From positions 19,245 through 53,433 of the forward strand of contig MKUB01000200.1 of NCBI GenBank assembly GCA_001898545.1: 34,189 nt of DNA, written 5' to 3'. Shown one piece after another: positions 1-9,272 of this stretch. The position numbers were made by a program, and so were the translations under genes. The notes under the pieces were generated by a model. That model did no database searches. It was not told the origin of the DNA and worked only from the letters and a program-made list of their open reading frames with translations. The stretch is from Sphingomonadales bacterium 63-6. Lineage in GTDB: Bacteria; Pseudomonadota; Alphaproteobacteria; Sphingomonadales; Sphingomonadaceae. How positions within the stretch are numbered: position 1 is the stretch's first letter; each line of letters begins with the position of its first letter.

Positions 1-1
1 A

Positions 2-841
2 CCGGAGGAAAGGCGCGGATGGTATGCGATGATTCCGCAGCTTGGCGCTCCGCTGGGTCTGATCGTGGCCAGCCTGCTTTTCGCCTTCTTCACTGCCACT
101 CTTCCGGCCGAGGATTTCCTTGAATGGGGCTGGCGCTTCCCCTTCTTCGTCGCTTTCGCAATCAACGTGGTGGCCCTGTTCGCGCGTCTGCGCATCGTGG
201 TGACGCCGGAATTCCGCCGCCTATTCGAAACGCGCGACTTGCAGCCGGAAAGCCCGCTCGCCACTTTGCGGACCGAATGGAAGACCATCGTGATAGGCGC
301 TTTCGCCCCGCTGGCCAGCTTTGCGCTGTTTCACATGGTCACCGTTTTCCCGCTGTCATGGGTATTCCTGTTCACGGAGGAAACGCCCACCCGCTTCCTG
401 TTAATCGAAAGCGCGGCTGCGGCATTCGGTGTGGCGGCCATCATCATCTCCGGCCTGCTGGCCGACCGGATCGGTCGCCGCCGTGTGCTGGGCTATTCGG
501 CGCTGGCCATCGCGATCTTCAGCGGCTTTGCGCCCCAACTTCTGGACTTAGGCGAAGGCGGCGAAATCGCCTTCATGCTGACCGGCTTCATCATTCTGGG
601 CCTGGCATTCGGCCAGTCTTCGGGCGCGGTCTCGGCGAATTTCGCCAATCGCCACCGTTACACCGCCTCGGCGATGACAAGCGACCTTGCCTGGCTGTTC
701 GGCGCCGGCTTCGCTCCCCTCGTCGCCCTGTGGCTCTCCGCCAATCTGGGGCTGCTCGCATCGGGCGCCTATCTATTGTCAGGCGCGCTCGCCACGCTGG
801 TTGCACTGTGGCTCAACAGTGAGCTGGGCAAGAACCGCTGA
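2..841 (+). CDS. MFS transporter, metabolite:H+ symporter (MHS)-like, 5'-truncated at window edge
   Basis: The frame is open from position 2 (PEERRGWYAMIPQLGAPLG...) before the listed ATG at 29; multiple hydrophobic helices and the MFS loop motif GLLADRIGRRRVLG. Confidence 0.8.
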   Translation, partial: PEERRGWYAMIPQLGAPLGLIVASLLFAFFTATLPAEDFLEWGWRFPFFVAFAINVVALFARLRIVVTPEFRRLFETRDLQPESPLATLRTEWKTIVIGAFAPLASFALFHMVTVFPLSWVFLFTEETPTRFLLIESAAAAFGVAAIIISGLLADRIGRRRVLGYSALAIAIFSGFAPQLLDLGEGGEIAFMLTGFIILGLAFGQSSGAVSANFANRHRYTASAMTSDLAWLFGAGFAPLVALWLSANLGLLASGAYLLSGALATLVALWLNSELGKNR

Positions 842-958
842 TGCGGCTTTTGCCCGGCCAGCCGGAAACTTGACTCAGGTCATGGAGACTGCTGGCATGG
901 GCATACATGAGATGGAAATGACCATGCGCATCGATCTGCCTGTGCCCACTCACTCTGC

Positions 959-1354
959 ATGAGCGGACTTCGCGCCTTTCTTGCGGGGCATCGCACCTTG
1001 GCCATTGTCATGGTCCTGGCCGCGCTGTGCATGAAGGCACTGGTTCCTGCAGGCTTCATGCTCGGCCAGAATTCCCGGGTACTTACGATCGAGATCTGCA
1101 GCGACAGCCTTGGCCATCCTGTAACAGCCCAACTCGTGATCCCGATGAAGGGCGGCCATGAAGGCGAAAAGGGCAAGGGCGAATGTTCTTTCTCCTCGCT
1201 GGGTATGGCGTCCCTTACCGGAGCCAATCCGGCGCTGCTGGCGCTTGCGCTGGCCTTTATCCTTGCCTTGGGCTTCACCACCCTGCCCGCTTCGCCTGTC
1301 CGGCGATTTCATCACGCCCAGCCGCCCTTACGCGGCCCACCTGCTCCCGGCTGA
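959..1354 (+). CDS. DUF2946-like small membrane/secreted protein
   Basis: 131 aa; N-terminal hydrophobic segment, ALVPAGFML motif, ECSFSSL and a C-terminal TM resemble DUF2946 proteins found near copper genes. Confidence 0.55.
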   Translation: MSGLRAFLAGHRTLAIVMVLAALCMKALVPAGFMLGQNSRVLTIEICSDSLGHPVTAQLVIPMKGGHEGEKGKGECSFSSLGMASLTGANPALLALALAFILALGFTTLPASPVRRFHHAQPPLRGPPAPG

Positions 1355-1498
1355 CGATCCGCACCGAATTCACGGACCGGCCGGTCTGAACGCGCACCGG
1401 CCAAGCCGGAGCATCCATCCATGTATGAAGTACTCAAGTGTCGCGAGACTGAGCCGCGGGCAATTGCGGCCGTTGCCCAACTGCGCAGGTGCTAGGCA

Positions 1499-1696
1499 AT
1501 GGGCATTCTCACCCTGAGCGACCATAGGGCGACACAATTTCGTCGCCTGCGCCGTCGCACCTGGCTGCTGATCGCGGCCTGCCTGCTCGCCCGCGCGGCC
1601 GATGCCGCCTTCGGGCTCAACCTCATCGAACACAGCCAGCCGGCCGCCGAACCGGCTTCGCCAAGCTGCCCGATTTCAAAGGAACCCCTGCTATGA
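1499..1696 (+). CDS. Small hypothetical protein with one hydrophobic segment
   Basis: 65 aa ORF; its stop overlaps the start of the PCu(A)C gene (ATGA), suggesting coupling; no recognised family. Confidence 0.4.
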   Translation: MGILTLSDHRATQFRRLRRRTWLLIAACLLARAADAAFGLNLIEHSQPAAEPASPSCPISKEPLL

Positions 1697-2184
1697 TTAT
1701 CGCCAATCCCAAGACGCTGCTCGGCGGCATGGCCATTGGCCTTATTGCCAGCGCCGCACTGGCCCATGGCTACAAGGCCGGCGATCTCTCGATAGAGCAC
1801 CCCTGGTCCCGCGAGACCGCCCCCGGCCAGACTTCCGGCGGCGGCTTCATGATGGTGCTCAACAACGGCACACAGCCAGACAAACTGATGTCGGCGACGA
1901 GCCCCCTCGCGGCTGAAGTACAGCTGCATTCGTCCAGCGTGGAAGGCGGCGTAATGCGCATGCGGCGCGTGGAAGGGGGGATCGTCATCCCGGCCAAGGG
2001 CAGGCTGGAACTCAAGCCCGGTTCCTATCACATCATGTTCATTGGCCTGAAGCAGCCGCTGCGCAAGGGCCAGCAGGTGCCGGTCACGCTGAAGTTCCAG
2101 CGCGCCGGGAAGGTCGACGTGAAGTTCACAATTCAGCCCATCGGCTCTACCGGCCCGATGGAAGACGCTCACGCGGGACATTGA
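1693..2184 (+). CDS. Copper chaperone PCu(A)C family protein
   Basis: Signal-like N-terminus; IEHPWSRETAPG, HSSSVEGGVMRM and the later YHIMF match the H/M-rich PCuAC copper motif. Confidence 0.88.
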   Translation: MIIANPKTLLGGMAIGLIASAALAHGYKAGDLSIEHPWSRETAPGQTSGGGFMMVLNNGTQPDKLMSATSPLAAEVQLHSSSVEGGVMRMRRVEGGIVIPAKGRLELKPGSYHIMFIGLKQPLRKGQQVPVTLKFQRAGKVDVKFTIQPIGSTGPMEDAHAGH

Positions 2185-2197
2185 TCCGTGTGAGTAA

Positions 2198-2234
2198 ATG
2201 GCCCCGACGCGCCTCATCGGGCAGTCGGGGCCAT
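2198..2234. terminator. Bidirectional hairpin between convergent genes
   Basis: Perfect 11-bp inverted repeat ATGGCCCCGAC...GTCGGGGCCAT with a 15-nt loop between convergent stops at 2184 and 2245; no long U-tract. Confidence 0.65.
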
Positions 2235-2244
2235 GACTTGCCGT

Positions 2245-3651
2245 TTAAGAGCTCCACCCACCGCCAAGGGCGCGGAACAAATCGATCTGGCGGCGCGAGA
2301 CCTGCGCATCCTGATCGGCCAGAGCGGCTTCCGTTTCGGCATAGGTGCGCTGGACATCCAGAACGCGCAGCGAGTCCACGGTTCCTTCGCGCAATTGCGC
2401 ATCGGTTATGTCCGCGGCGCGTTTCGCCTGATCCCGCGCGGATTGGAGCGAGCGGCGGCGCTCAAGCGAATGAGCATAGCCGGAAAGCGCCGTTTCCGTT
2501 TCCTCCAGCGCGCCCAGAACAGCCCCGTCGAACTCCGCCAGCCGAGCGTGCGAATCCGCCTCGGCAGCAGCGATCCGCGCCCGGATGGGCTCCTGATTGG
2601 GGAAGGTCCAGCTCAGCAGAGGCCCCAGCAGCCAACGCAGCGGCCCACCGCTGAAGATGTCGCCAATATCGGAACCGGTCGATCCGATCGAACCACCCAG
2701 AGTGATGCGCGGATAAAGGTCCGCCGTGGCGACACCAATGCGCGCGGTAGAGGCTGCAAGGCGGTTCTCTGCCGCGCGAATGTCCGGGCGGCGGGCCAGC
2801 AGCGCTGCACCGTCACCCACTGGTATCGGCCGATTGATCTCAAGGCTGACGGCCCGGGCCGAGGCAATCTCCGGCAGTTCTGCAGGAGGCCTGCCCGTGA
2901 GCGTAGCAAGGCGGAACAGCGCGGCCTGCCTCTCAGCCTCGATCAGCGGGATCTCCGCCGCACGCTGATCGCGCAGGGCGGAAATCTGAGCCACGTCGAG
3001 CCCCGTGGCGAGGCCTGCTTCGTAGCGCTTGCTGGTCAGTTCCAGCGAACGATCCAACAAGCCAACGATCCGCCGCGCAACAGCCAGCCGGGCGCCGCCC
3101 GAAGCGGCATCGGCATAGGCACGGGTCGTGTCCGCCACCACGATCACTCGCACGGCATCGGCATCGGCCTGCGCCGCCTGCACATCGCCGCGAGCGGCTT
3201 CGATATCGCGCCCTACCCGGCCGAACAAGTCGAGTTCATATCCGACCTCCAGCCCGGCATCTATCGTCCAGCTTTCCCGGTCAGCGTCTGCGGCCCGCTG
3301 CGATTCCGGCAGGCGACCATAGGTTGCACCGGCTCCGATAGTGCCCTGCGGCAACCGCCCGGCACGCGATCCGCGCAGGCCCGCCCGCGCCTTCTCGATG
3401 TTGGCGAGGGCAACGCGAATATCGGTATTGGATGCGAGCGCATCGGAAACGAGCCCGTCAAGCACAGGATCGTCATAGAGCTTCCACCAGTCCTTCGCCG
3501 CCTCTTCGGCACTGAAAGCCGGATTGGCAGCGGAAAGTAACGGGCCGGACGTCGTCTGGGGTGGGACGGGTGCGACGAAGTCCGGCCCGACCGCGCATGC
3601 GCTGAGCGCAAGCGCGGATAGCGAAGCCATGAGAGCACGAGTGGATGGCAT
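2245..3651 (-). CDS. Outer membrane efflux lipoprotein (NodT/OprM-like OMF)
   Basis: Lipobox-like LSALALSACAVGPDF, GPLLSWTFPNQEPIRARI and RRPDIRAAE motifs of the OMF family; 3' end of the efflux operon. Confidence 0.95.
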   Translation of the reverse strand: MPSTRALMASLSALALSACAVGPDFVAPVPPQTTSGPLLSAANPAFSAEEAAKDWWKLYDDPVLDGLVSDALASNTDIRVALANIEKARAGLRGSRAGRLPQGTIGAGATYGRLPESQRAADADRESWTIDAGLEVGYELDLFGRVGRDIEAARGDVQAAQADADAVRVIVVADTTRAYADAASGGARLAVARRIVGLLDRSLELTSKRYEAGLATGLDVAQISALRDQRAAEIPLIEAERQAALFRLATLTGRPPAELPEIASARAVSLEINRPIPVGDGAALLARRPDIRAAENRLAASTARIGVATADLYPRITLGGSIGSTGSDIGDIFSGGPLRWLLGPLLSWTFPNQEPIRARIAAAEADSHARLAEFDGAVLGALEETETALSGYAHSLERRRSLQSARDQAKRAADITDAQLREGTVDSLRVLDVQRTYAETEAALADQDAQVSRRQIDLFRALGGGWSS

Positions 3652-3660
3652 GGGCTGATC

Positions 3661-6600
3661 CTATTCTGCAGGTTGCAGTGCGTGGTCGGGCGCGCCGTCA
3701 TCGGCGTCCGGGCGGCGGCGCAGGCGCGCCAGCCGGTCTCCCAGATTGCGGCAGACCACATAGAAGGTTGGAGTGAACAGCAGGCCGAAGCCGGTGACGC
3801 CGGCCATGCCGAAGAACACGGCAGTGCCCAGCGCCTGGCGCAATTCGGCCCCGGCGCCCGTCGCGATCACCAGCGGCAATGTGCCGAGGATGAAGGCGAA
3901 ACTGGTCATCAGGATCGGACGCAGGCGCTGCTCGGCGGCATGAACCGCTGCTTCCGCCGGGCTATATCCGTGATGCTCCTCACCCTGCCGAGCGAATTCC
4001 ACGATCAGGATCGCGTTCTTCGCCGCCAGCGCAATCAACACCACAAGCCCGATCTGGGTAAGGACGTTATTGTCCATTCCCATGGCATTGATGCCCAGCA
4101 TGGCCGCCAGCAGACACATCGGCACGATCAGGATGATCGCCAGCGGCATGACCAGGCTTTCATACTGCGCGGCCAGCACCAGGAAGACGAACAGCACCGC
4201 CATGGCGAAGACCAGACCCGCTGTATTGCCCGCAAACTTCTGCTGATAGGCAATGCCCGTCCATTCGTGGGAGAAGCCGCGCGGAAGCTCGGCCTGGGCC
4301 AGCGCTTCCATCGTGTCGAGCGAATGACCCGAGGCATAGCCCGGCGCAGTATCGCCATCGATTGCCACGGCAGGCGCCAGATTATAGCGCGTGACGCGAT
4401 AGGGCCCGGCCTTGTCCTCGAAGGTCGCGACCGCGCCGAGCGGCACCATCGCCCCGTTGTCGGACCGTGTCTGCAGGTTGGCAATATCGGCCGTGCTCTG
4501 GCGGAAGGCTTCATCCGCCTGGGCCGTGACGCGATAGGTCCGCCCCAGAAGGTTGAAATCATTCACGAAAGCCGAGCCGAGATAGACCTGCAGCGTTTCA
4601 AATACCCGCTCTGCCGGCACGCCCAGCATCTCCGCCTTCTTGCGGTCGATATCGGCATAGACGCGGGGCGTAGCCGTATCGAAGAAGGTGTAGACGCCCG
4701 AGAAGCCCGGTGTCTGGTTGGCCTTGGCAATCAGGGCATTGGAAACCTGCTCCAGCGCCTTGTATCCCTGACCATCGCGATCCTCGACCATCAGGCGGAA
4801 GCCGCCTGCGGAGCCGATGCCGCGAATGAGCGGCGGCTTGACGATCATCAGCCGTGCTTCGGAGATATCCGCCGTCGCTTTACGAGCTTCCTCCATCAGC
4901 TTGTCGATGGTCTGGCCATGCTTTGCGCGCTCCTCGAAATCGTCGAGCACCCAATAGGCGGCGGCGGAGCTGGCGTTGCGGGTTTCCGAAGCGCCGTCAA
5001 AACCGGAGAGCATCACCGAATTGTTGATGCCGGGGATCGGCAGCATGCGTTCGGCAACCTTCTTCATCACCTCATCGGTGCGCGCCGTGGCGGAGCCGGG
5101 CGGCAGTTGGATAATCGTGAAGAAATAGCCCTGATCCTGCGCAGGAATGAACCCCGTGGGCGTCCACCACAGCGAACCGATGGTGAGGGCGATCAGGCCG
5201 CCATAGGCCGCCATCATCCGCTTGGGCATGCGCACCAGGCGTGCGGTCAAACGAGCATAAGAGGTGCTGAAACGCTCGAAGGCGCGGTTGAAGCGATCCC
5301 CTGCGGCCTCGACCATCCTGTGCCAACGCGCACCTTCCGGCGCACGCCGGGCCGGCCGCAGAAGCAGCGCGGCAAAGGCCGGGGACAGAGTGAGCGACAG
5401 GACCAACGAGATGATCGTCGCGGCTGAGATGGTCACGGCGAATTGCTGGTAGAACGCACCCGACAGGCCACCGATGAACAAGGTCGGCACAAACACGGCG
5501 CACAACACCAGTACGATGGCGACCAGCGCGGCGGCCACTTCATCCATGGAGACACGCGCCGCCTGGAGCGGGGACATGCCTTCCTCGATGTTACGCTCCA
5601 CATTCTCGACCACCACGATCGCGTCATCGACCACGATGCCGATCGCCAGGACGAGCCCGAACAAGGAGAGGTTGTTGAGCGAATAGCCCAGGGCCGCCAG
5701 CACCGCGAAAGTGCCGACCAGCGAAACGGGAATGGCCAGAACCGGGATCACCGCCGCCCGCCATTTCTGCAGGAACACGATGATGACCAGCACCACCAGC
5801 ACGATGGCCTCGAACAGGGTATGCACCACGGCATCGATCGACTTGGCGATGAATTCGGTGGGATTGTAGACGATGCGATATTCCATCCCGGCCGGGAATT
5901 CCTTGGCCAGTTCGTCCATCTCCGCCTTGATCCCTTCCGCAGCGGCAAGTGCGTTGGAGCCGGGGCGCTGGAAGGTGGGAATGATCACCGAATCCTGATC
6001 GCCGAGATAAGCGGAGGTGCCGTAATCCTCGGCGCCGAGTTCCACCCGGGCAACGTCGGATACGCGAACCTGGCGCCCTTCGGCGTCCGTGCGGATGACT
6101 ACGTCGGCAAACTGCTCAGGCTCGGTAAAGCGGCCCTGCGTCTCGACATTGAGCTGGAAGGCGCTGCCACCCGAAGGAGGCTGCCCCAGCGTACCCGCCG
6201 CGACCTGGACGTTCTGCGCACGCAGAGCATTCACGATATCGCCCGCCGTCAGGCCATAGGCCGCCGCACGGGTCGGATCGATCCATACGCGCATGGACAG
6301 ATCGCGCGAACCGAACAGCTGCACATCGCCCACGCCGTCCAGCCGGGCCAGACGGTCCTTGATGCGGGTCTGCGCATAGTTGGAGAGATATTCGCGGTCC
6401 AGCGAACCGTCGGGCGAGATCAGGTTCACCACCAGCAGGAAGTCCGGCGAAGTCTTCTTGGTGACCACGCCTAGGCGCTGAACTTCCGTGGGCAGGCGCG
6501 GCATCGCGATGGCGACGCGGTTCTGCACCAGCACCTGGGCCTCATCCAGATCGGTGCCCTGCTCGAAAGTGACGGTAATGACCACGCGGCCATCCCCGGT

Positions 6601-6852
6601 CGACTGGGATGTTTGATAAAGCATCCCTTCGACACCGTTGATTTCCTGCTCGATGGGGTTCGCCACCGTTTCGGCAACGGTCTCAGCCGAAGCACCGGGA
6701 TAGGCCGCCGACACGGTGACCGTGGGCGGCACGATGTCCGGATATTGGGACACGGGCAGGAAGAAATAGGAGATCGCCCCCACCACCGTGATCAGCACTG
6801 CGATCACGGCGGCGAAGATGGGGCGATCGATGAAAAAGCGGGATAGTCGCAT
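3661..6852 (-). CDS. RND (HAE1) efflux permease, AcrB-like
   Basis: 1063 aa; MRLSRFFIDRPIFAAVIAV N-terminus, GIVVDDAIVVVENVER, LTLSPAFAALLL. Confidence 0.97.
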   Translation of the reverse strand: MRLSRFFIDRPIFAAVIAVLITVVGAISYFFLPVSQYPDIVPPTVTVSAAYPGASAETVAETVANPIEQEINGVEGMLYQTSQSTGDGRVVITVTFEQGTDLDEAQVLVQNRVAIAMPRLPTEVQRLGVVTKKTSPDFLLVVNLISPDGSLDREYLSNYAQTRIKDRLARLDGVGDVQLFGSRDLSMRVWIDPTRAAAYGLTAGDIVNALRAQNVQVAAGTLGQPPSGGSAFQLNVETQGRFTEPEQFADVVIRTDAEGRQVRVSDVARVELGAEDYGTSAYLGDQDSVIIPTFQRPGSNALAAAEGIKAEMDELAKEFPAGMEYRIVYNPTEFIAKSIDAVVHTLFEAIVLVVLVIIVFLQKWRAAVIPVLAIPVSLVGTFAVLAALGYSLNNLSLFGLVLAIGIVVDDAIVVVENVERNIEEGMSPLQAARVSMDEVAAALVAIVLVLCAVFVPTLFIGGLSGAFYQQFAVTISAATIISLVLSLTLSPAFAALLLRPARRAPEGARWHRMVEAAGDRFNRAFERFSTSYARLTARLVRMPKRMMAAYGGLIALTIGSLWWTPTGFIPAQDQGYFFTIIQLPPGSATARTDEVMKKVAERMLPIPGINNSVMLSGFDGASETRNASSAAAYWVLDDFEERAKHGQTIDKLMEEARKATADISEARLMIVKPPLIRGIGSAGGFRLMVEDRDGQGYKALEQVSNALIAKANQTPGFSGVYTFFDTATPRVYADIDRKKAEMLGVPAERVFETLQVYLGSAFVNDFNLLGRTYRVTAQADEAFRQSTADIANLQTRSDNGAMVPLGAVATFEDKAGPYRVTRYNLAPAVAIDGDTAPGYASGHSLDTMEALAQAELPRGFSHEWTGIAYQQKFAGNTAGLVFAMAVLFVFLVLAAQYESLVMPLAIILIVPMCLLAAMLGINAMGMDNNVLTQIGLVVLIALAAKNAILIVEFARQGEEHHGYSPAEAAVHAAEQRLRPILMTSFAFILGTLPLVIATGAGAELRQALGTAVFFGMAGVTGFGLLFTPTFYVVCRNLGDRLARLRRRPDADDGAPDHALQPAE

Positions 6853-6873
6853 GACTTCTGGCCCCAGTCCGGA

Positions 6874-8130
6874 TCAGTTTACGAAGGTGGCCTTGCCGGA
6901 AAGCGGCGCGGCTATCGCGGGCTTCGGCTCTGCCTTGAGGGGGGCAATGGTGCCCTTGCGGATTTCGACCTTGCTGCCGGGGGCGGCGAATTGGGTCCCC
7001 ACGATCACGACGCGGTCGCTCGGCTGAAGGCCAGAGCGGATCACGCGCAGCCCGTCGATCACCGGCCCGAGCTGGACCGGCTTGGCGGCAACCGTGCCGT
7101 CCTGCTTGACGACCAGCAGCAGCTTGCGCGCCTGATCGGTCTGCACCGCAGTATCCGGCACCAGCAAGGCATTGACCTTGCCGCCTGTGGCGAGGTGCAT
7201 ATTGCCGAACATGCCCGGCGTCAGGAACAGATCCGGATTGTCGAACACGGCGCGGGCGCGGATCGTGCCGGAACGCGGATCGAGGCTGTTATCGGTGAAG
7301 TCGAGGCGGCCCTGATGGACATAATCGCTTTCATCCTGAAGCCGCACTGCCACGGGCAGGCCCTCGCCCGCGCCATTGCGCCGGGCCTTGAGGAACAGGG
7401 CTTCCGATCCCTCGAAGGAGAAATAGATCGGATCGACCGCCATGAGAGTGGTGAGCAGGGTGCCAGAACCGCCGTCACCGGCGGATACCAGGTTTCCCGG
7501 ATCGACTCTGCGGTCCGAAACGCGGCCCGTCATCGGCGCGCGCACGGTGCTGAATTCGACATCCAGCGCGCGTGAGTTAACGCGGGCCTGTGCTGCGGCC
7601 AGCGTGGCCGCGGCAGCACGTTCGCGGGCGCGCAGCCGGTCGATCTCGCTTTTGGAAACGCCGTCAAATTCGACCAGCCGGCTCGCCCGCTCCAGATCGC
7701 TGCGGGCCAGGGCCAGATCGCTGCTGGCGGCAGAGACATCGGCCTGCGCCTCCCGCAATGCGGCGGTAAAGGGGCGCGGATCGATCGTGAAGAGCGGCTG
7801 GCCCTTGCGCACGATCTGTCCATCCTTGAAATGGACGGCGGTGACCGCACCTGAAACACGCGGACGCACTTCCACCGCGCGGCTCGCCTCGAAACGGCCG
7901 ACAAATTCGTCCCATTCCGTAATCTGGCGCTGCAAGGGCGCGGAAACGGTAACAGCCGCCGGTGGAGGCGGCGGCGGAGCATCGCCCGATGCCCCAAGCA
8001 GATACCATGCCCCGGCCAAAGCCGCGACAATCCCGACGATACCCAGCGCCCGCTTGCGTCCCTTGCGGGAGGTTCCGATCAGCGGCATGCTGCGGCCATC
8101 CTGAAGTTCGATGGAAGTCAGTTCGTTCAT
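6874..8130 (-). CDS. RND periplasmic adaptor (membrane fusion protein)
   Basis: VRPRVSGAVTAVHFKDGQIVRKGQPLFTIDPRPF biotinyl-lipoyl-like motif. Start taken at MNELTS (8130) rather than the ORF limit 8223. Confidence 0.93.
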   Translation of the reverse strand: MNELTSIELQDGRSMPLIGTSRKGRKRALGIVGIVAALAGAWYLLGASGDAPPPPPPAAVTVSAPLQRQITEWDEFVGRFEASRAVEVRPRVSGAVTAVHFKDGQIVRKGQPLFTIDPRPFTAALREAQADVSAASSDLALARSDLERASRLVEFDGVSKSEIDRLRARERAAAATLAAAQARVNSRALDVEFSTVRAPMTGRVSDRRVDPGNLVSAGDGGSGTLLTTLMAVDPIYFSFEGSEALFLKARRNGAGEGLPVAVRLQDESDYVHQGRLDFTDNSLDPRSGTIRARAVFDNPDLFLTPGMFGNMHLATGGKVNALLVPDTAVQTDQARKLLLVVKQDGTVAAKPVQLGPVIDGLRVIRSGLQPSDRVVIVGTQFAAPGSKVEIRKGTIAPLKAEPKPAIAAPLSGKATFVN

Positions 8131-8197
8131 CTTCAAACCCTGTTCCCTGGACGTGCGGCACCGCGCGCATGCCTTGCAAAGGCCGCACGAAGTCGCT

Positions 8198-8217
8198 CCG
8201 GAAAGCAGGCTTTCCGG
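8198..8217. promoter_or_regulatory. Perfect dyad in the efflux operon leader
   Basis: CCGGAAAGC-AG-GCTTTCCGG (9-bp arms, 2-nt centre), 68-87 nt upstream of the MFP start. Confidence 0.45.
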
Positions 8218-8320
8218 CCGCAAACGTCCTCACCCTGTGATCGCGGACAGACTGATTGAGTCCCCGCCTCGGCAGGCGGACGCCGCGCGGGCAACCCGGC
8301 GACGCCTCACACCCGCGCTA

Positions 8321-8356
8321 CCTCGGCGAAACGTCGTGGCCGGACGTTCGCCGAGG
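8321..8356 (-). promoter_or_regulatory. Stable hairpin in the efflux operon leader
   Basis: CCTCGGCGAAACGTC / GACGTTCGCCGAGG: 14 paired bases with a single bulged A, 7-nt loop; no following U-tract. Confidence 0.5.
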
Positions 8357-8432
8357 TCTCGCTGTTCTGGTCTATGGTCTGTGGAGACGCTGGCCCATCC
8401 GAAGGACGGGGAATCGCGGCACTACAGATTTC

Positions 8433-8446
8433 ATACCAGTTGGTAT
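8433..8446. promoter_or_regulatory. Predicted TetR-type operator 1 (efflux operon side)
   Basis: ATACCA-GT-TGGTAT, perfect dyad in the tetR/efflux divergent region. Confidence 0.65.
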
Positions 8447-8479
8447 ATAAATCGAGCCGCCGAGCGTCAAGCGATATTT

Positions 8480-8492
8480 ATACCAGTCAGTA
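8480..8492. promoter_or_regulatory. Predicted TetR-type operator 2
   Basis: TACCAGTCAGTA, a near-dyad matching operator 1, 47 bp away. Confidence 0.55.
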
Positions 8493-8518
8493 AAGAAAGT
8501 CGAGAGCCGTCTGGAAAG

Positions 8519-9127
8519 TCAGGCGCTGGGCCAGGTTGCCAGGCAGATTTCCACCAGCTGTTCCAGCTCCGCGCGGCTTGCACCTGCGCCTGCCTGCACT
8601 GACATCCCCTGGAGAACCGCGGTCAGATAAGCCGCCAGCCCTTGAGGATCGACGTTGGCGGGCAAGTCACCGTCCTGCTTGGCACGCTCGAAACGCTCAA
8701 GCAGCGCCTGCTTGGCCGCCGCACCGCGAGCCACCACCTGTTCGCGAATCCCCTCGGCCTCGTCACCGCAGGCGCTCGCCCCGATTACCGTCAGGCAACC
8801 GCGGCATTTTTCGCCACTATAGATTTCCAGCGCCCCGTGCAGGAAATGTTCCGCAACGCCGCGCGCTGTAGACGCCTTCAACGCCTCGCTCACATAGGCC
8901 AGCTTTTCGCGCTGATAGAGGTCCAACGCCTTGGTAAACAACGCCTCTTTATTCCCGAAGGCGGCATAGAGGCTAGGCTTGGTGATGCCCATGGCCTCCG
9001 TAAGGTCCGCCATCGACGCACCTTCATACCCCTTGGCCCAGAAGACGGAGAGCGCCGCCGCCAGAGCCTGTTCGGTATCGAATTCGCGTGGACGACCGCG
9101 CGTGATGCAAGCCGTGGAAATTTTCAT
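8519..9127 (-). CDS. TetR/AcrR family transcriptional regulator
   Basis: RGRPREFDTEQALAAALSVFWAKGYEGASMADLTEAMGITKPSLYAAFGNKEALF HTH. Start taken at MKISTA (9127) rather than the ORF limit 9232. Confidence 0.92.
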   Translation of the reverse strand: MKISTACITRGRPREFDTEQALAAALSVFWAKGYEGASMADLTEAMGITKPSLYAAFGNKEALFTKALDLYQREKLAYVSEALKASTARGVAEHFLHGALEIYSGEKCRGCLTVIGASACGDEAEGIREQVVARGAAAKQALLERFERAKQDGDLPANVDPQGLAAYLTAVLQGMSVQAGAGASRAELEQLVEICLATWPSA

Positions 9128-9146
9128 AACGACCGGTATATATACC
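9127..9146. promoter_or_regulatory. Predicted TetR-type operator 3 at the tetR start codon
   Basis: TAACGACCGGTA (reverse complement TACCGGTCGTTA resembles operators 1/2) overlapping the perfect palindrome GGTATATATACC (9135-9146). Confidence 0.5.
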
Positions 9147-9272
9147 TCTCGGCGCAGGAATCCAAGGGTTGTGGCCATAGCCGAGGCGATGCGGCTGCGA
9201 TACAGGCTTGTGGTACTATCGGCGCCAGCCATGCCGTAACGGCAGCATAGACCGTTCCATCCTCACCCGAAA

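Noticed and set aside
3673-5427. Long plus-strand ORF (584 aa) antisense to the RND permease; similar long antisense ORFs at 2233-3540, 5443-6474, 10559-12460, 14581-15693, 15949-17271 and 18835-20148
   Set aside because: They lie opposite well-supported genes, have low-complexity His/Arg/Gln/Gly-rich composition with no recognisable domain, and are expected by-products of GC-rich codon usage
8131-8223. N-terminal extension of the MFP ORF (MRPESLLSGATSCGLCKACARCR...) as a Cys-rich sensor peptide
   Set aside because: The adaptor has a normal start at MNELTS (8130). The extension overlaps the palindromic leader and looks like read-through of untranslated DNA; no start signal supports it
8519-9127. 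Cys residues in the TetR regulator (EKCRGCLTVIGASACGD) as a redox sensor
   Set aside because: The GCL motif is common in this TetR subfamily; nothing in the sequence alone supports redox sensing
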